A stretch of 64,000 nt of DNA from Bryobacterales bacterium (GTDB lineage: Bacteria; Acidobacteriota; Terriglobia; Bryobacterales; Bryobacteraceae): positions 1 to 64,000 of the forward strand of contig JAIXKK010000102.1 in the NCBI GenBank assembly GCA_026954325.1, read 5' to 3'. A program made the position numbers and the translations under genes. Shown one piece after another: positions 35,158-45,349 of this stretch (its first letter is position 1; every line of letters starts with the position of its first letter). Under the pieces are notes generated by a model, which ran no database searches, was not told the DNA's origin, and saw only the letters and a list, made by a program, of their open reading frames with translations.

Positions 35158-38100
35158 TCAGAAGTTGAACTTCGCCACCACCTGCATATTGCGCTCCCCT
35201 TGCGAAGCGCGAATCTCGCCGAATAGTGACGAGGTAATGACTTGCGAAGCGGGACTCGAGAAGATCGGCGTGTTTGTCAGGTTGAACGCCTCGCCGCGCA
35301 GTTCGAACCACTTGCTCTCGCTGATGGGGAAGCGCTTCCCGATGGAGAGATCCAGTCGGCTCATGCCCGGCCCGCGCACAATACCGATGCCCGCATTGCC
35401 GAAGGTGCGGGCGCCAGGAACGGCGTAAGCTGTCGGATCAAGATACTTCACATTCGGTCCGATCATGTGCGGATCATTCGGGGTTCCGATCACGTTCGCG
35501 CGGAAGCTGCGCGCGCCCGTGCCCGACGGGTCGCCGCTCATCTTGATGGTGAGCGGGAAGCCCGAGTGCGCGGTGTAGATGCCGCCCAACTGCCACCCGC
35601 CGATGATGCCGTCAACCACCGGGTTCATGTTCGCTCCGAACTTCATCTTGCGTCCCACCGGAAGGTTGTAAACAAACGACGTGACGAAATTATGCTTGAT
35701 ATCGAAGTAGCTGGGGCCCCATTCCGAGCGGCGGTCATAAAGGTTCTGCATATAGGCGGATTGGCCGCCCGCCTGGCCGCCTTCACCGTAGTAGCCGATC
35801 GCATCGCTCATCCCTTTCGAGAACGTATAGGCGATGCTGTACTCGAGGCCAGCGCTGAAGCGCTTGCGCAGAGTCGTCTGTAGCGCATGGTACTGCTGGT
35901 TGCCCGCCGCCTCGGTTCCCGAGATCTGCGCGATCTTGCTCACCAGCCCGGGATTGCCCGAAAGATAGGGGCTCGGCAGGATCTGCCCGTTCACCAGTTG
36001 TTTCTGGAAATACGGCATGGGAACGATGAGATGCGTCCCATGCTGGCCGACATACCCCACGGTCCAGACGGTGCTCGAAGGCAACTGGTATTCGAGAGTG
36101 AGGTTCCACTGCTGCGTATTAGCCGGACGCACATTAGGATCCCACAGACGGATAGTGGCGCCGATATAGGGATCCTTCGGATTCAACCCCGAGAGCCCCT
36201 GATCGAGCGTAGTCCTCGGAAGTATATCGCTCGGCGTGTTGTACAACGCCTGGAACTCGGAGTTGAATGGCGGGTTCAGAGGCAGCCGGAGGTTAGTGCC
36301 GGTTCCTTCCATGAACGAGGAGATGGTGTAAGCGCCGCGAAAGACCAACTTCTTGTTGAGCACATTCGGCGTATAAGCGAAGCCCACTCGAGGTTGGAAG
36401 TCCTTCTTGAACCCGTTGTACAGAGCGCGGCTGTTGCCGTTTTGCCCCGCGAGTTCCAACTGGCCGGTGAATGGACCGAAGTTGGATTGCCGGTCTTTTA
36501 CCTCCACCAGCGGCGTGTGGTATTCCCACCGCAGGCCGAGATTGAGTGTGAGACTGTCCGTGGCGCGCCAGTCATCCTGAAAGTAAAATCCGTAGATGGT
36601 CTTACGATGGCCCCACGTTCCCGTGCTCAAGCCGCGGCCGAGGTCTGTCGGCAGCCCGAGGACGAAATCCGCCTCGCCCACCTGTTTTCCCCCGGGACTG
36701 ACGGCGTTAGCCGCCGTGAATCGTCCGCTGAAGCTGATGTAGCCGGTGCGTCCGTTGTTGCCCGCGTAAAACGCATTCTGATCCAGACGCAAAACCTGGC
36801 CGCCGGTTTTCATCATGTGCCGTCCGCGGATGACGGTCAGATTATCCGCGTAGTGGTAGGTGGTTGCGGCAAAAAGCTGTTGCGTGCCGATGTTGGAGTT
36901 GCCGAGGCTGGATGTATAGGCGAAACCCTGAAGAGACAGCAGGCCGCTTCCCGCGCTCTGAATTCCCAGCTTGGCTGCTATGTCTCCCAGTCCCTTGTCC
37001 TGGCCGCCGTTATTCAACATGATGTTGTTCACCCCGAATCGCGCCTCGTTCACCAGACGGGCGTTAATCGTCCGGGTCCAGTTGATGACGCCGTTCTGGA
37101 AAGGAGCAATGTTGAAGGTGTTGTAGAGGAACGGCGCGGTATTGACTCCGGGCCGGTCCTGGCGCCCGTTGGAATACCGGCCGCTGAAATCGTCCTTATC
37201 CGTGACCTTCCAATCGAGCTTGAAGTCTCCCTGGTCGCTCTTTACATAACTGGAACTCGTATAAACATAGTTCACGTCGGAGACGGTTGCCGTATTGGCG
37301 ATTAACGGAAGCGGATACAGGCTCTGGTCGGCGAATAACTTCTGAATCACCGGGCTGAACTGGCTCGCCGGAATCTGGTTGTTCGGATACGGAGCGCGTA
37401 TCCCGTTGGCGCCTACCGCGTATGGGTTATAGAGCTGGATCGCCGTCCCGCCCGCGTATGCTGCATTGAGAAGATTCGAGAAATCTCCGCTCCGCCACGG
37501 CGCCGGCATGAGTGTCGTGCCGGAGAGGCTGGGAGGCGTAGCCTGCCGCAACCCCTGGTAATCGGCAAAGAAAAACAGCTTGTCTTTCATTACCGGTCCG
37601 CCGATGGTGCCGCCGAACTGGTTCCACCGCAAGGCCGTCAGCGGCAGTCCCTGCCAGTTGCGGCCCCAGTTGTTCGCGTTCAGCTTATCGTTGCGAAAGT
37701 ATTCAAACGCATTGCCGTGGAACTGGTTGGTCCCCGATTTGATCACCACGTTGATGATGCCGCCCTGGAAGTTGCCGAACTCCGCCGACGCATTGTTGGT
37801 GATCATCTTGAACTCGGCAATGGCATCGAGATTCGGCTGGTACGAACTCTGATTCTCGGTGGTCTGGTTGTTGTCGACGCCGTCCAGGAGAAAGTTGTTC
37901 GACTCCTCGCGGTTGCCGTTCACGTAGGGACGGCCGCCGCCAGTCGTCCGGACACCATTGTTGAAGCCGGATGGATTCGGCGTCGTCACCCCGGGGGCTA
38001 GCAGCGTCAGCGCAATGGGATTGCGGCTGATCAGCGGGGTGTTGACGATGGTTTTCGACGAAATCACGGATCCCACCTGCGTGGAATCCGTCTGCAGCAG

Positions 38101-38472
38101 AGGAGCATCGCCCGACACCGTCACTGTTTCCGTGATGCCGCCCAGTTGCATGGGTACGTCCAGACGGGCGCGCTGGTTCACTTCCAACACAATGCCGCTC
38201 TGGACGAACGTCTTGAATCCGGCCGCCTCGACGCGTAGTTCATAGGCGCCGACCGGGATGCGTGGAAATGCGTAAAACCCGTCAGCCAGGGACGTCGTGG
38301 GCCACTCTGTGCCGCGCTGCATGTCCTTGGCAACCACTTTCGCCCCTACTATCGAGGCGCCGGACGGGTCTGTTACTTTCCCTGTCAAACCGGCGCTCAC
38401 TTCCTGAGCGCCGGCAGTCCAGGCGAACGAAAAGAGTACCCCCAGTAAAACGAGCAGTCCTGTTTTGTGCAT
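35158..38472 (-). CDS. Oar-like TonB-dependent receptor with carboxypeptidase-regulatory domain
   Basis: The 1104-aa protein has a signal peptide and an N-terminal CarboxypepD_reg sandwich (LTGKVTDPSGASIVGAKVV, then GFYAFPRIPVGAYELRVEA). The plug contains a PLISRNPIALTLLAPGVTTP stretch and NFLLDGVDNNQTTENQSSY. The long barrel ends in MQVVAKFNF. It lacks a clear TonB box. Start ATG 38472 has AAAGGAG upstream and a good promoter (TTGACA at 38538-38533). It is a different lineage from the receptor at 21722, with little shared barrel sequence. Ligand unknown; it is probably monocistronic because a strong terminator follows. Confidence 0.9.
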   Translation of the reverse strand: MHKTGLLVLLGVLFSFAWTAGAQEVSAGLTGKVTDPSGASIVGAKVVAKDMQRGTEWPTTSLADGFYAFPRIPVGAYELRVEAAGFKTFVQSGIVLEVNQRARLDVPMQLGGITETVTVSGDAPLLQTDSTQVGSVISSKTIVNTPLISRNPIALTLLAPGVTTPNPSGFNNGVRTTGGGRPYVNGNREESNNFLLDGVDNNQTTENQSSYQPNLDAIAEFKMITNNASAEFGNFQGGIINVVIKSGTNQFHGNAFEYFRNDKLNANNWGRNWQGLPLTALRWNQFGGTIGGPVMKDKLFFFADYQGLRQATPPSLSGTTLMPAPWRSGDFSNLLNAAYAGGTAIQLYNPYAVGANGIRAPYPNNQIPASQFSPVIQKLFADQSLYPLPLIANTATVSDVNYVYTSSSYVKSDQGDFKLDWKVTDKDDFSGRYSNGRQDRPGVNTAPFLYNTFNIAPFQNGVINWTRTINARLVNEARFGVNNIMLNNGGQDKGLGDIAAKLGIQSAGSGLLSLQGFAYTSSLGNSNIGTQQLFAATTYHYADNLTVIRGRHMMKTGGQVLRLDQNAFYAGNNGRTGYISFSGRFTAANAVSPGGKQVGEADFVLGLPTDLGRGLSTGTWGHRKTIYGFYFQDDWRATDSLTLNLGLRWEYHTPLVEVKDRQSNFGPFTGQLELAGQNGNSRALYNGFKKDFQPRVGFAYTPNVLNKKLVFRGAYTISSFMEGTGTNLRLPLNPPFNSEFQALYNTPSDILPRTTLDQGLSGLNPKDPYIGATIRLWDPNVRPANTQQWNLTLEYQLPSSTVWTVGYVGQHGTHLIVPMPYFQKQLVNGQILPSPYLSGNPGLVSKIAQISGTEAAGNQQYHALQTTLRKRFSAGLEYSIAYTFSKGMSDAIGYYGEGGQAGGQSAYMQNLYDRRSEWGPSYFDIKHNFVTSFVYNLPVGRKMKFGANMNPVVDGIIGGWQLGGIYTAHSGFPLTIKMSGDPSGTGARSFRANVIGTPNDPHMIGPNVKYLDPTAYAVPGARTFGNAGIGIVRGPGMSRLDLSIGKRFPISESKWFELRGEAFNLTNTPIFSSPASQVITSSLFGEIRASQGERNMQVVAKFNF

Positions 38473-38509
38473 ACGCAAAGACTCCTTTAGCGATAGCCGA
38501 TCTCCAATT

Positions 38510-38538
38510 ATTTTCAATCCAAAAATAATTGATGTCAA
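38510..38538 (-). promoter_or_regulatory. Promoter of the TonB receptor gene
   Basis: On the minus strand TTGACA (38538-38533), a 17-bp spacer and GAAAAT (38515-38510) form a sigma-70-type promoter. The predicted start is about 30 nt before ATG 38472. The region is AT-rich against its surroundings. Confidence 0.6.
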
Positions 38539-39051
38539 TGACGTATTCGCAGATGATAGATGGAACGTAAGTTATGTTTTATCTATGATTTTTGGGAATT
38601 ACAATTACGCGATTCCGAAGCCTCGCGGCCCCCGCGCGGGCGATTGATCACCCTCGGCCGGCAACCCGCCTCGCTTCTCCCCGCTGTATCCACCGTCCCT
38701 TCCAGTTAACAACTTCCCGGCGCAAAACCTGCGATAGTAGGTGGAGAGTAGTAAGTAGCGGCTCGGGTTCTTCACGAAAAGAGGCCGGTCGTGACATCCC
38801 TGTGTTTGTTTACCGGCTAATGCGGCTGAGCCCGGTCCCGTAGCCCGTGATCTTCCGCCATTCCTCGTGTTTCCCGCAATGCCTCGATCCTCATCTCCAG
38901 CCGCATGGCGGACGCGCGCGCGCGCCGGTTGCGGGGATTCCTGCTTTCCGGCGCTTCTCTTAGTATGATGAAACCTGGGGGCGGTGTGCGCCCATTCGCG
39001 GCGGGGGCCGCGTAACTCCGCGAGCGGAGGGCCCGCCCAAAGCCATTTTCG
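38539..39051 (+). other. Intergenic region upstream of the oxoglutarate dehydrogenase gene, with leader hairpin
   Basis: No credible gene is present in these 0.5 kb. A TATGAT hexamer (38964-38969) may be a promoter element for the dehydrogenase. Near the gene a hairpin CTCCGC-GA-GCGGAG (39016-39029) is extended by GGGCC/GGCCC outer arms (39005-39009, 39030-39034). It ends 17 nt before ATG 39052, which itself lacks a Shine-Dalgarno sequence. Confidence 0.5.
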
Positions 39052-42000
39052 ATGTCACAAGAACCCGAATCTCCCACTGTCAATAGCTGGCTGGAGGACG
39101 AGCTCTACCAGCAATACCTGCATGACCGCCACACGGTGGATGCAAGCTGGAGCGGCGTCTTCCAGGATCGGCTCCGGAACGGCGTTACTCCCGGCGGCGT
39201 TCCGGCGCCGGTCGCGATTCCGCCCGCGGCGAAGCCCGCGCCCGCGCTTCCGGCCGGCCCTGCAATGGGCGAGACCATCATTCTGCGGGGTGCGGCCGCG
39301 AAAATCGCCGAGAACATGAACCTGTCGCTATCCATCCCCGTGGCGAGTTCTCAGCGCATAATCCCCGTGAAAGTGATGGAGGAAAACCGGCGCATCCTCA
39401 ACCAGCACCGAACCCTCACCGGCAAGAGCAAGATCTCGTTCACGCACCTCGTGGCTTGGGCCATTGTCAAAGCCCTCGGCAAATACCTCAATATCAACAG
39501 CGCCTACACGGAAATCAACGGCGAGCCGCACCGGGTCACCCGTTCGGAGATCAACCTCGGCATCGCTGTCGATATAGCGGGCAAGGACGGCAACCGCTCC
39601 CTCGTCGTTCCCTCCATCAAGAACGCCGGACACATCGACTTCCAGCAATACATGCAGGAGTTTGACGGCCTGGTTTCCCGCGCCCGCGCCGGCAAGCTGA
39701 CTTTGGCCGATTTTCAGGGAACCACCATTTCGCTCACCAACCCCGGCACCGTGGGCACTTTCGGCTCCATGCCCCGGCTGATGCTGGGACAGGGCGCCAT
39801 CATCGCCACCGGAGTCATCGACTTCCCGGCCGAGTACCAGGGTGTCTCCCCCGGCATGCGCTCCATGCTCGGAATCAGCAAGGTGATGGCCGTCAGTTGC
39901 ACTTACGATCACAGGGTCATTCAAGGAGCCGAATCAGGAGCCTTCCTCGCCTTCATGCACGAACTCCTCCAGGGCGAGCACGATTTCTACAAATCCATCT
40001 TTGCCGACCTCAAGCTTCCCTACCACCCCGTGCGCTGGGAAGAGGACAAGGTGGAGGCCATGCCGGGATACGGGGGGCAAGCGCCCTACTCCCAGGAAGT
40101 AGCCAAACACGCCGCCGTTCTGCAACTCATTAACGCCTACCGCGTCCGCGGCCACCTCATCGCCGATCTCGATCCGCTCGGCTCCGAGCCGCAGTACCAT
40201 CCCGAACTCGACCCTGCCACCTACGGGCTCACCATCTGGGATCTCGACCGCGAATTCCTCACCGGAACCCTCGGCCGCGCCTACGGTGACGATGGATTGC
40301 AGGTGGCCACGCTGCGCGAGATCCTCGAAACACTCCGCGGCGCCTACTGCGGCAAGATCGGCTGTGAGTACATGAACATCCAGCATCCGGAGCAGAAGCG
40401 CTGGCTCCAGCAGAACATGGAACCGCAGGCCAACGGCTGGCCGCTGGACAAGTCAGCGCGCCGCCGCACCCTCCAGATGCTGGTGGAAGCCGAACATTTC
40501 GAACACTTCCTGCATTCACGCTTCATCGGACAAAAACGATTCGCTCTCGAAGGCTCCGAATCCGCCATCGCCATTCTGGATTCGGTCCTCTCCCAGGGTG
40601 CGGACAAGGGCGTAAACGAAGTCGTCATCGGCATGGCGCATCGCGGCCGGCTCACCGTCCTCGCCAATCTCGTCGGCAAGCCCATGCCGCAGATTTTCTC
40701 CGCCTTTGAAGGCGAACTGGATCCGAACGCCATGCAGGGTTCCGGAGACGTCAAATACCACCTCGGCGCGAGTGGAGTCCACACCTCGCCCAAGGGAGCC
40801 GAGATCAAGGTATCCGTCTCGCCGAACCCCAGCCACCTCGAGGCGGTGGACCCCGTCGTCGAAGGCATTGTGCGGCCGAAACAGGATCGCCTCGGCGACA
40901 CGAAGCGCGAACGCGTCATCCCCATCCTCGTTCACGGCGATGCGGCCTTCGCCGGACAGGGTGTGGTGGCCGAAACCCTCAACCTCTCCCAACTGGATGG
41001 CTACACCACGGGCGGCACCATCCATCTCATCATCAATAATCAAATCGGCTTCACCACCAACCCCTACGAATCCCGCTCCACCCAGTACTGCACCGATGTG
41101 GCCCGCACCGTGCAGGCGCCTATCTTCCACGTCAACGGCGACGATCCGGACGCCTGCATCCGCGCCGCGGAACTCGCCCTCGAGTACCGCCAGGCGTTCA
41201 ACAAGGATGTCGTCATCGACATGTTTTGCTACCGCCGCCACGGGCACAACGAGGGCGACGACCCCAGCTACACGCAGCCTCTCATGTACCGCAAGATCCG
41301 GCAACATCCTTCGGTGGCCAAGATCTACGCGGACAAACTGATGCGCGAGGCCTTGATCACCAATGCCGAACTCGAGGAGATCCGGAAGCAGTACACCCTC
41401 AAACTAACCCAGGCCTTCGAAGCCGGACAGAAGAAGGAGGAGCCCTTCGAGGTTCAGGAACTGAGCCCCCTCGAACCCGAATGGCCGCTGCCCCCCGAAG
41501 CCACCACGGCGGTGGATCAGGCGACGGTCGAAAAGATCCTTCACGGCATTACCAGCCTGCCTGATTCCTTTAATCTGCATCCCAAACTTCGCGGCTTCCT
41601 CGAAAAAAGGAAAGAGGTGCTCGCCGGCGGACCCATCGACTGGGCCACGGCCGAGGCCATCGCCTTCGGCAGCCTCCTGATCGAGGGAACCCCCGTCCGG
41701 CTCAGCGGCCAGGATAGCGCCCGCGGCACCTTTTCCCAGCGCCACCTGGAACTCTATGACGCCGAGACCGGCGAACTCTACATCCCCATGAGCAACATAG
41801 ATGAAAACCAGGCGCGGTTCGACGTCATCGACAGTTCCTTGAGCGAGTTCGCGGTCATGGGCTTCGAATTCGGCTATAGCCTTGGCGACCCCTTGAGCCT
41901 GGTCATGTGGGAAGCGCAGTTCGGCGATTTCGCCAACGGCGCTCAAGTCATGATCGACCAGTTCATCGTGGCGGCCGAATCCAAATGGGGCCAGCCGAGC

Positions 42001-42726
42001 GGACTCGTTCTGCTCCTGCCGCACGGCTATGAGGGACAGGGGCCCGAACATTCCAGCGGGCGCATTGAACGCTTTCTCACCTTGTGCGCCGAAAACAACA
42101 TGCAGGTATGTAACTGCACCACCCCCGCCCAGTATTTCCACCTGCTGCGGCGCCAGATGCGCGGAGGGCAGGACAGGCTGGGCATGCGCAAACCGCTGAT
42201 TGTTTTCACGCCCAAGAGTCTTTTGCGGCATCACCTTGCTGTCTCGCACATGCGGGATTTGACTTCCGGCGCCTTCCGCGAGTTGATCGCCGATGCCGTT
42301 CCTCCCGAACGGATTTCCCGTGTCGTCTTCTGTTCCGGCAAGCTCTACTGGGATCTTGTCGCCGCGCGGGAAGAGCGTGGCGCAAATCATGTAGCCATCA
42401 ACCGCGTCGAACAACTCTACCCCTTCCCGAAGGATCACGCAATGGATGTCCTCGCCTGGTACCCTTCCTCAGCCGAGGTAGTCTGGGCTCAGGAAGAGCC
42501 GAGGAATATGGGACCGTGGCTCTTCGTGCGGGAACATCTCGACCTGTTGCTCGAGGACTCGCGGCGCCGCGTGCGCTACGTCGGACGCCGGGAGAGCGCC
42601 AGCCCCGCCACCGGATCGAGCAAGCGCCATGCGCAGGAACAGGCCGAGGTGATCGATCTTGCCCTGTCGGAGCCGGCGCTGACGGCGAAGAAGCCTCGCG
42701 TAGCCGCCAGAAGAGTCAAAGTCTGA
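39052..42726 (+). CDS. kgd: Fused E2-E1 2-oxoglutarate dehydrogenase/decarboxylase (Kgd/OdhA-type)
   Basis: The 1224-aa protein joins a short OGDH N-terminal segment (NSWLEDELYQQYLHDRHTVD), a Pro/Ala linker, an E2 succinyltransferase domain (about 75-310) without a lipoyl domain, and a complete thiamine-diphosphate E1o. The E1o part includes IGMAHRGRL, a GDAAFAGQGVV segment and YRRHGHNEGDDP. The E2 motif reads HRVIQG at 287-292, with Gln replacing the usual Asp of HxxxDG, as I recall for actinobacterial Kgd/OdhA. It catalyses the oxidative TCA step from 2-oxoglutarate, using lipoyl groups on another E2. It is best known from Actinobacteria. No sucB or lpd is adjacent. Confidence 0.93.
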   Translation: MSQEPESPTVNSWLEDELYQQYLHDRHTVDASWSGVFQDRLRNGVTPGGVPAPVAIPPAAKPAPALPAGPAMGETIILRGAAAKIAENMNLSLSIPVASSQRIIPVKVMEENRRILNQHRTLTGKSKISFTHLVAWAIVKALGKYLNINSAYTEINGEPHRVTRSEINLGIAVDIAGKDGNRSLVVPSIKNAGHIDFQQYMQEFDGLVSRARAGKLTLADFQGTTISLTNPGTVGTFGSMPRLMLGQGAIIATGVIDFPAEYQGVSPGMRSMLGISKVMAVSCTYDHRVIQGAESGAFLAFMHELLQGEHDFYKSIFADLKLPYHPVRWEEDKVEAMPGYGGQAPYSQEVAKHAAVLQLINAYRVRGHLIADLDPLGSEPQYHPELDPATYGLTIWDLDREFLTGTLGRAYGDDGLQVATLREILETLRGAYCGKIGCEYMNIQHPEQKRWLQQNMEPQANGWPLDKSARRRTLQMLVEAEHFEHFLHSRFIGQKRFALEGSESAIAILDSVLSQGADKGVNEVVIGMAHRGRLTVLANLVGKPMPQIFSAFEGELDPNAMQGSGDVKYHLGASGVHTSPKGAEIKVSVSPNPSHLEAVDPVVEGIVRPKQDRLGDTKRERVIPILVHGDAAFAGQGVVAETLNLSQLDGYTTGGTIHLIINNQIGFTTNPYESRSTQYCTDVARTVQAPIFHVNGDDPDACIRAAELALEYRQAFNKDVVIDMFCYRRHGHNEGDDPSYTQPLMYRKIRQHPSVAKIYADKLMREALITNAELEEIRKQYTLKLTQAFEAGQKKEEPFEVQELSPLEPEWPLPPEATTAVDQATVEKILHGITSLPDSFNLHPKLRGFLEKRKEVLAGGPIDWATAEAIAFGSLLIEGTPVRLSGQDSARGTFSQRHLELYDAETGELYIPMSNIDENQARFDVIDSSLSEFAVMGFEFGYSLGDPLSLVMWEAQFGDFANGAQVMIDQFIVAAESKWGQPSGLVLLLPHGYEGQGPEHSSGRIERFLTLCAENNMQVCNCTTPAQYFHLLRRQMRGGQDRLGMRKPLIVFTPKSLLRHHLAVSHMRDLTSGAFRELIADAVPPERISRVVFCSGKLYWDLVAAREERGANHVAINRVEQLYPFPKDHAMDVLAWYPSSAEVVWAQEEPRNMGPWLFVREHLDLLLEDSRRRVRYVGRRESASPATGSSKRHAQEQAEVIDLALSEPALTAKKPRVAARRVKV

Positions 42727-42765
42727 CCGCGCAAGGATACGCTTCTTCACATTGCGCATAATAGA

Positions 42766-43503
42766 GTGGTGGTGAACCCGGATACCATCGCACTCTGCCT
42801 CTCCCTCATCACCCAGGCGGAAAAACCCATCGGGGCGCGTGAGATGCGCAAGCGGTTGGATAAGCCCCGGCGCTTCCCCTTGAGTCAGGCGCCGGAAGTG
42901 GAACCTCTGCTCCTTGAAAAAGCGCGCGCCGGAGAGATCCACGAATGGCCCCCGGACTCCCGCGGCCGCCTCCGGTTCTGGAATCGTGCTCTTCCGCAAT
43001 GCCTGCGGGATGCCGTCGAGTCGGCGCTCCTCGAGAAGCCCTGCACCCTGCCTCAGGCCGTGGCGAAAGTGAAGCCGCGTCTGCCTGGGGTTGCGGCGCC
43101 TTTGGTGAAATCCGAAGTGGCCCGCCTGCTGCAATCGCTCCACGGCCAGGGCATCCTGCATTGCGAAGTCTTCGGCAGGCAGGCGCAATACTTCTCCCGC
43201 GAGTGGGCGCGCAAAATCTCCGGTTCCGCGGAAAGCCTCGAGCAGGCCATCTTCGCCGCGGTCCGCCAGTTCGAGCCGGGCGCCGGCAATTACGTAGCCG
43301 TGTACAAACTGCGTACGGCGCCCCCGGTCAAGGCACGGTTCGACAAAGCGCTCATCGCGCTCGCCGATCGCGGGCAACTCATCCTTGCGGATTATGATGG
43401 CCCCCGGCCGGTTCCCGAAGAGCGCGCCGCCGACTTCGCCGAGGACGCGGAAGGGCGGCTGTACGTTGGGGCAGCCAGGGCGGCGGAATATGGAATCGGC
43501 TAA
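42766..43503 (+). CDS. Tandem winged-helix protein, first gene of the putative nuclease-translocase system
   Basis: The 245-aa protein matches no family I can name. The helix pattern suggests two winged-helix units. One is at about residues 5-65 (ALCLSLITQAEKPIGAREM, then a LLLEKARAGEIHEWP turn). The second is at about 75-150 (DAVESALLEKPCTLPQAVA, then RLLQSLHGQGILHCEVFG). A third, weaker helical unit follows to about 215. It has no membrane segment. It starts 39 bp after kgd; three tandem GTG codons (42766, 42769, 42772) are possible starts, the last being 9 nt from a CATAAT hexamer. It overlaps the ATPase gene by 14 bp. A DNA-binding or adaptor role is inferred. Confidence 0.75.
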   Translation: MVVNPDTIALCLSLITQAEKPIGAREMRKRLDKPRRFPLSQAPEVEPLLLEKARAGEIHEWPPDSRGRLRFWNRALPQCLRDAVESALLEKPCTLPQAVAKVKPRLPGVAAPLVKSEVARLLQSLHGQGILHCEVFGRQAQYFSREWARKISGSAESLEQAIFAAVRQFEPGAGNYVAVYKLRTAPPVKARFDKALIALADRGQLILADYDGPRPVPEERAADFAEDAEGRLYVGAARAAEYGIG

Positions 43504-45349
43504 CCTCATCGTCAATCCATTTGATTCGGACGTGGTTGCCAACCCCGCGCAACCGGTCCCCATCGATGTCCCCGAAATCCACCGCGAGGCCTTCGAATCT
43601 TGCTGCCGCGAGTACGCCCGCGCCGGAACCGAATCGCGCAGCGTTCTCTTCCACGGCCAGTCCGGCTGCGGAAAAACACACCTTCTCAGCCGCTTCCGCC
43701 GCTGGCTGAACGATCAGGTGGTGCGGCCCGCGCTCTTCGTCGCCGTCCGCATGGAGACCGCCCCCAGCCAGGTGTGGCGTCACTTGCAGCGTAAATTCGC
43801 CGAGGGGATGCTCGAAAAACCGTCCGGCGCCATTGCCCCGCTCGACATCATCCTGAAGCGCTTCGCCAAACCACGGGACGGGGACCTCACCCGGGCCTTC
43901 GATGAAGCCGCCATCCCGGACGTTACTCTCGACCTGATACGCGTCTGCGAGCACTACGCCGCGGGCCGCCACCGCCGCCTCTGCCGCGCCTGGTTCAAGG
44001 GCGAAAGTCTTCCGGAAGCGGATCTGGCGGAAATGAAGCTTTCCGGCCAGATCACGGAAAGCCTCGATGAGGACTCCGGTGAGAACGCCGCCCGCCAATT
44101 CGTCCTCGCCATGATCCGCATCTGCGCTCCTGAACCCGTCGTGTTGTGCTTCGACCAGTTGGAAGCCCTCAGCCTCTCGGCAGCCGCCAACAGCTACGGC
44201 CCGTTCGCGAAAATGGGAGCGACGCTCGTGGATGAGACCCGTAACACGCTGGTGATCCTCTCCATCCTCGGCACGTTTCTCCCCGATCTCGAGCGGCAAT
44301 CGATGGCATCAGACTATCGCCGCATCACCAAATCCATTGCGGACCTCAAACCCCTCGATTTGCCGCAAGGCCTGAAGCTGGTGGAAGCGCGTCTGGCGGC
44401 GGTTGAGGAGTTGCTTCCCTATCGCGCGCGCGGCGGAGTCGCGCCGCTCAACCCCGATGACCTGCAGCGGATTTTCACCGCCAATCACGGACGCTGCACG
44501 GCGCGCAAGCTCATTCACGAGGCTCGCCGTCTCTTTGCCGCCTGGCGCGGGTTGCCGGAACCGGACTCCGGTCCGTTCGATGAGTTCTGCGGCAAGCGCT
44601 TCGAGCAGTATTGGGACGCCTCCGAAGCGGCCGCGGACCCCTCCCAAAGCGATGAGGTCCTGGCTCGCGCCCTGGGCGAAATCGCCGGCCTTGCCGGCTA
44701 TCGCATCACGGCCGCCACTGGAAAGCACATCGATTTCGAGGCCGCTTCTCCCCTGGGCCCCGTCCTGCTGGCCCTCTGCAATCAACGCAACATGAACAGC
44801 CTTGCCGCGCGCCTGCGCAGGCTCGCGCGGTCGCTCGATGAGGCCGCCCTGAAGCGTCTTTGTCTTGTGCGCGATCCGCGCCTGCCCATCTCCCCGAAGG
44901 CGCGCATCACCAATCAGATCCTGAAGGACCTCCAGAACAAGGGCGCGAGGATCGTCCGTCCACAGCCCGAAATCGTGGCCGCTATCGACGCCATGAAGCG
45001 AATTCTCTCCGAGGCAACCTCCGGTGATCTCAGCCTGCGCGGCGAGCCCGTGGAAACCAAACGCGTCCGCGAATGGCTCGCCGCAAACCTCCCCGGCGGC
45101 CTCCGCGAGATGCTCGATTCCTTCGTGGCCGGCTCCACTCCCGCCGAAGGCGACGCGCTCGTCGAATTGTTGCAGGAAACCAAGATTATCGCCGCACGGG
45201 AGGCGGCAAACAAGTTAGGCTGGACGCTGGACCAGGTGGAAAACTATGCGCGTACGAATCCGCGGCAGGTGGGGCTACTGGCCGGCCCGCCTTCTGTCCT
45301 CTATCACATCGTGGCGGCGCCTGCTGCGGATCGTGTTGCTTATGCCTGA
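43490..45349 (+). CDS. ORC/Cdc6-like AAA+ ATPase, second gene of the putative system
   Basis: The 619-aa protein has Walker A GQSGCGKT at 56-63 and Walker B VVLCFDQLE with Asp222 and Glu225. A sensor-1-like strand VILSILGTF follows. A C-terminal winged-helix-like unit lies at about 545-610 (ALVELLQETKIIAAREAANK, then DQVENYA). Between them lie long helical segments with no recognisable motif. The arrangement resembles ORC/Cdc6-type or STAND-like ATPases that load a partner onto DNA. The start ATG 43490 has GGCGG upstream and overlaps the first gene by 14 bp. Its own stop overlaps the third gene by 8 bp. Base composition matches the neighbourhood. Confidence 0.8.
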   Translation: MESANLIVNPFDSDVVANPAQPVPIDVPEIHREAFESCCREYARAGTESRSVLFHGQSGCGKTHLLSRFRRWLNDQVVRPALFVAVRMETAPSQVWRHLQRKFAEGMLEKPSGAIAPLDIILKRFAKPRDGDLTRAFDEAAIPDVTLDLIRVCEHYAAGRHRRLCRAWFKGESLPEADLAEMKLSGQITESLDEDSGENAARQFVLAMIRICAPEPVVLCFDQLEALSLSAAANSYGPFAKMGATLVDETRNTLVILSILGTFLPDLERQSMASDYRRITKSIADLKPLDLPQGLKLVEARLAAVEELLPYRARGGVAPLNPDDLQRIFTANHGRCTARKLIHEARRLFAAWRGLPEPDSGPFDEFCGKRFEQYWDASEAAADPSQSDEVLARALGEIAGLAGYRITAATGKHIDFEAASPLGPVLLALCNQRNMNSLAARLRRLARSLDEAALKRLCLVRDPRLPISPKARITNQILKDLQNKGARIVRPQPEIVAAIDAMKRILSEATSGDLSLRGEPVETKRVREWLAANLPGGLREMLDSFVAGSTPAEGDALVELLQETKIIAAREAANKLGWTLDQVENYARTNPRQVGLLAGPPSVLYHIVAAPAADRVAYA

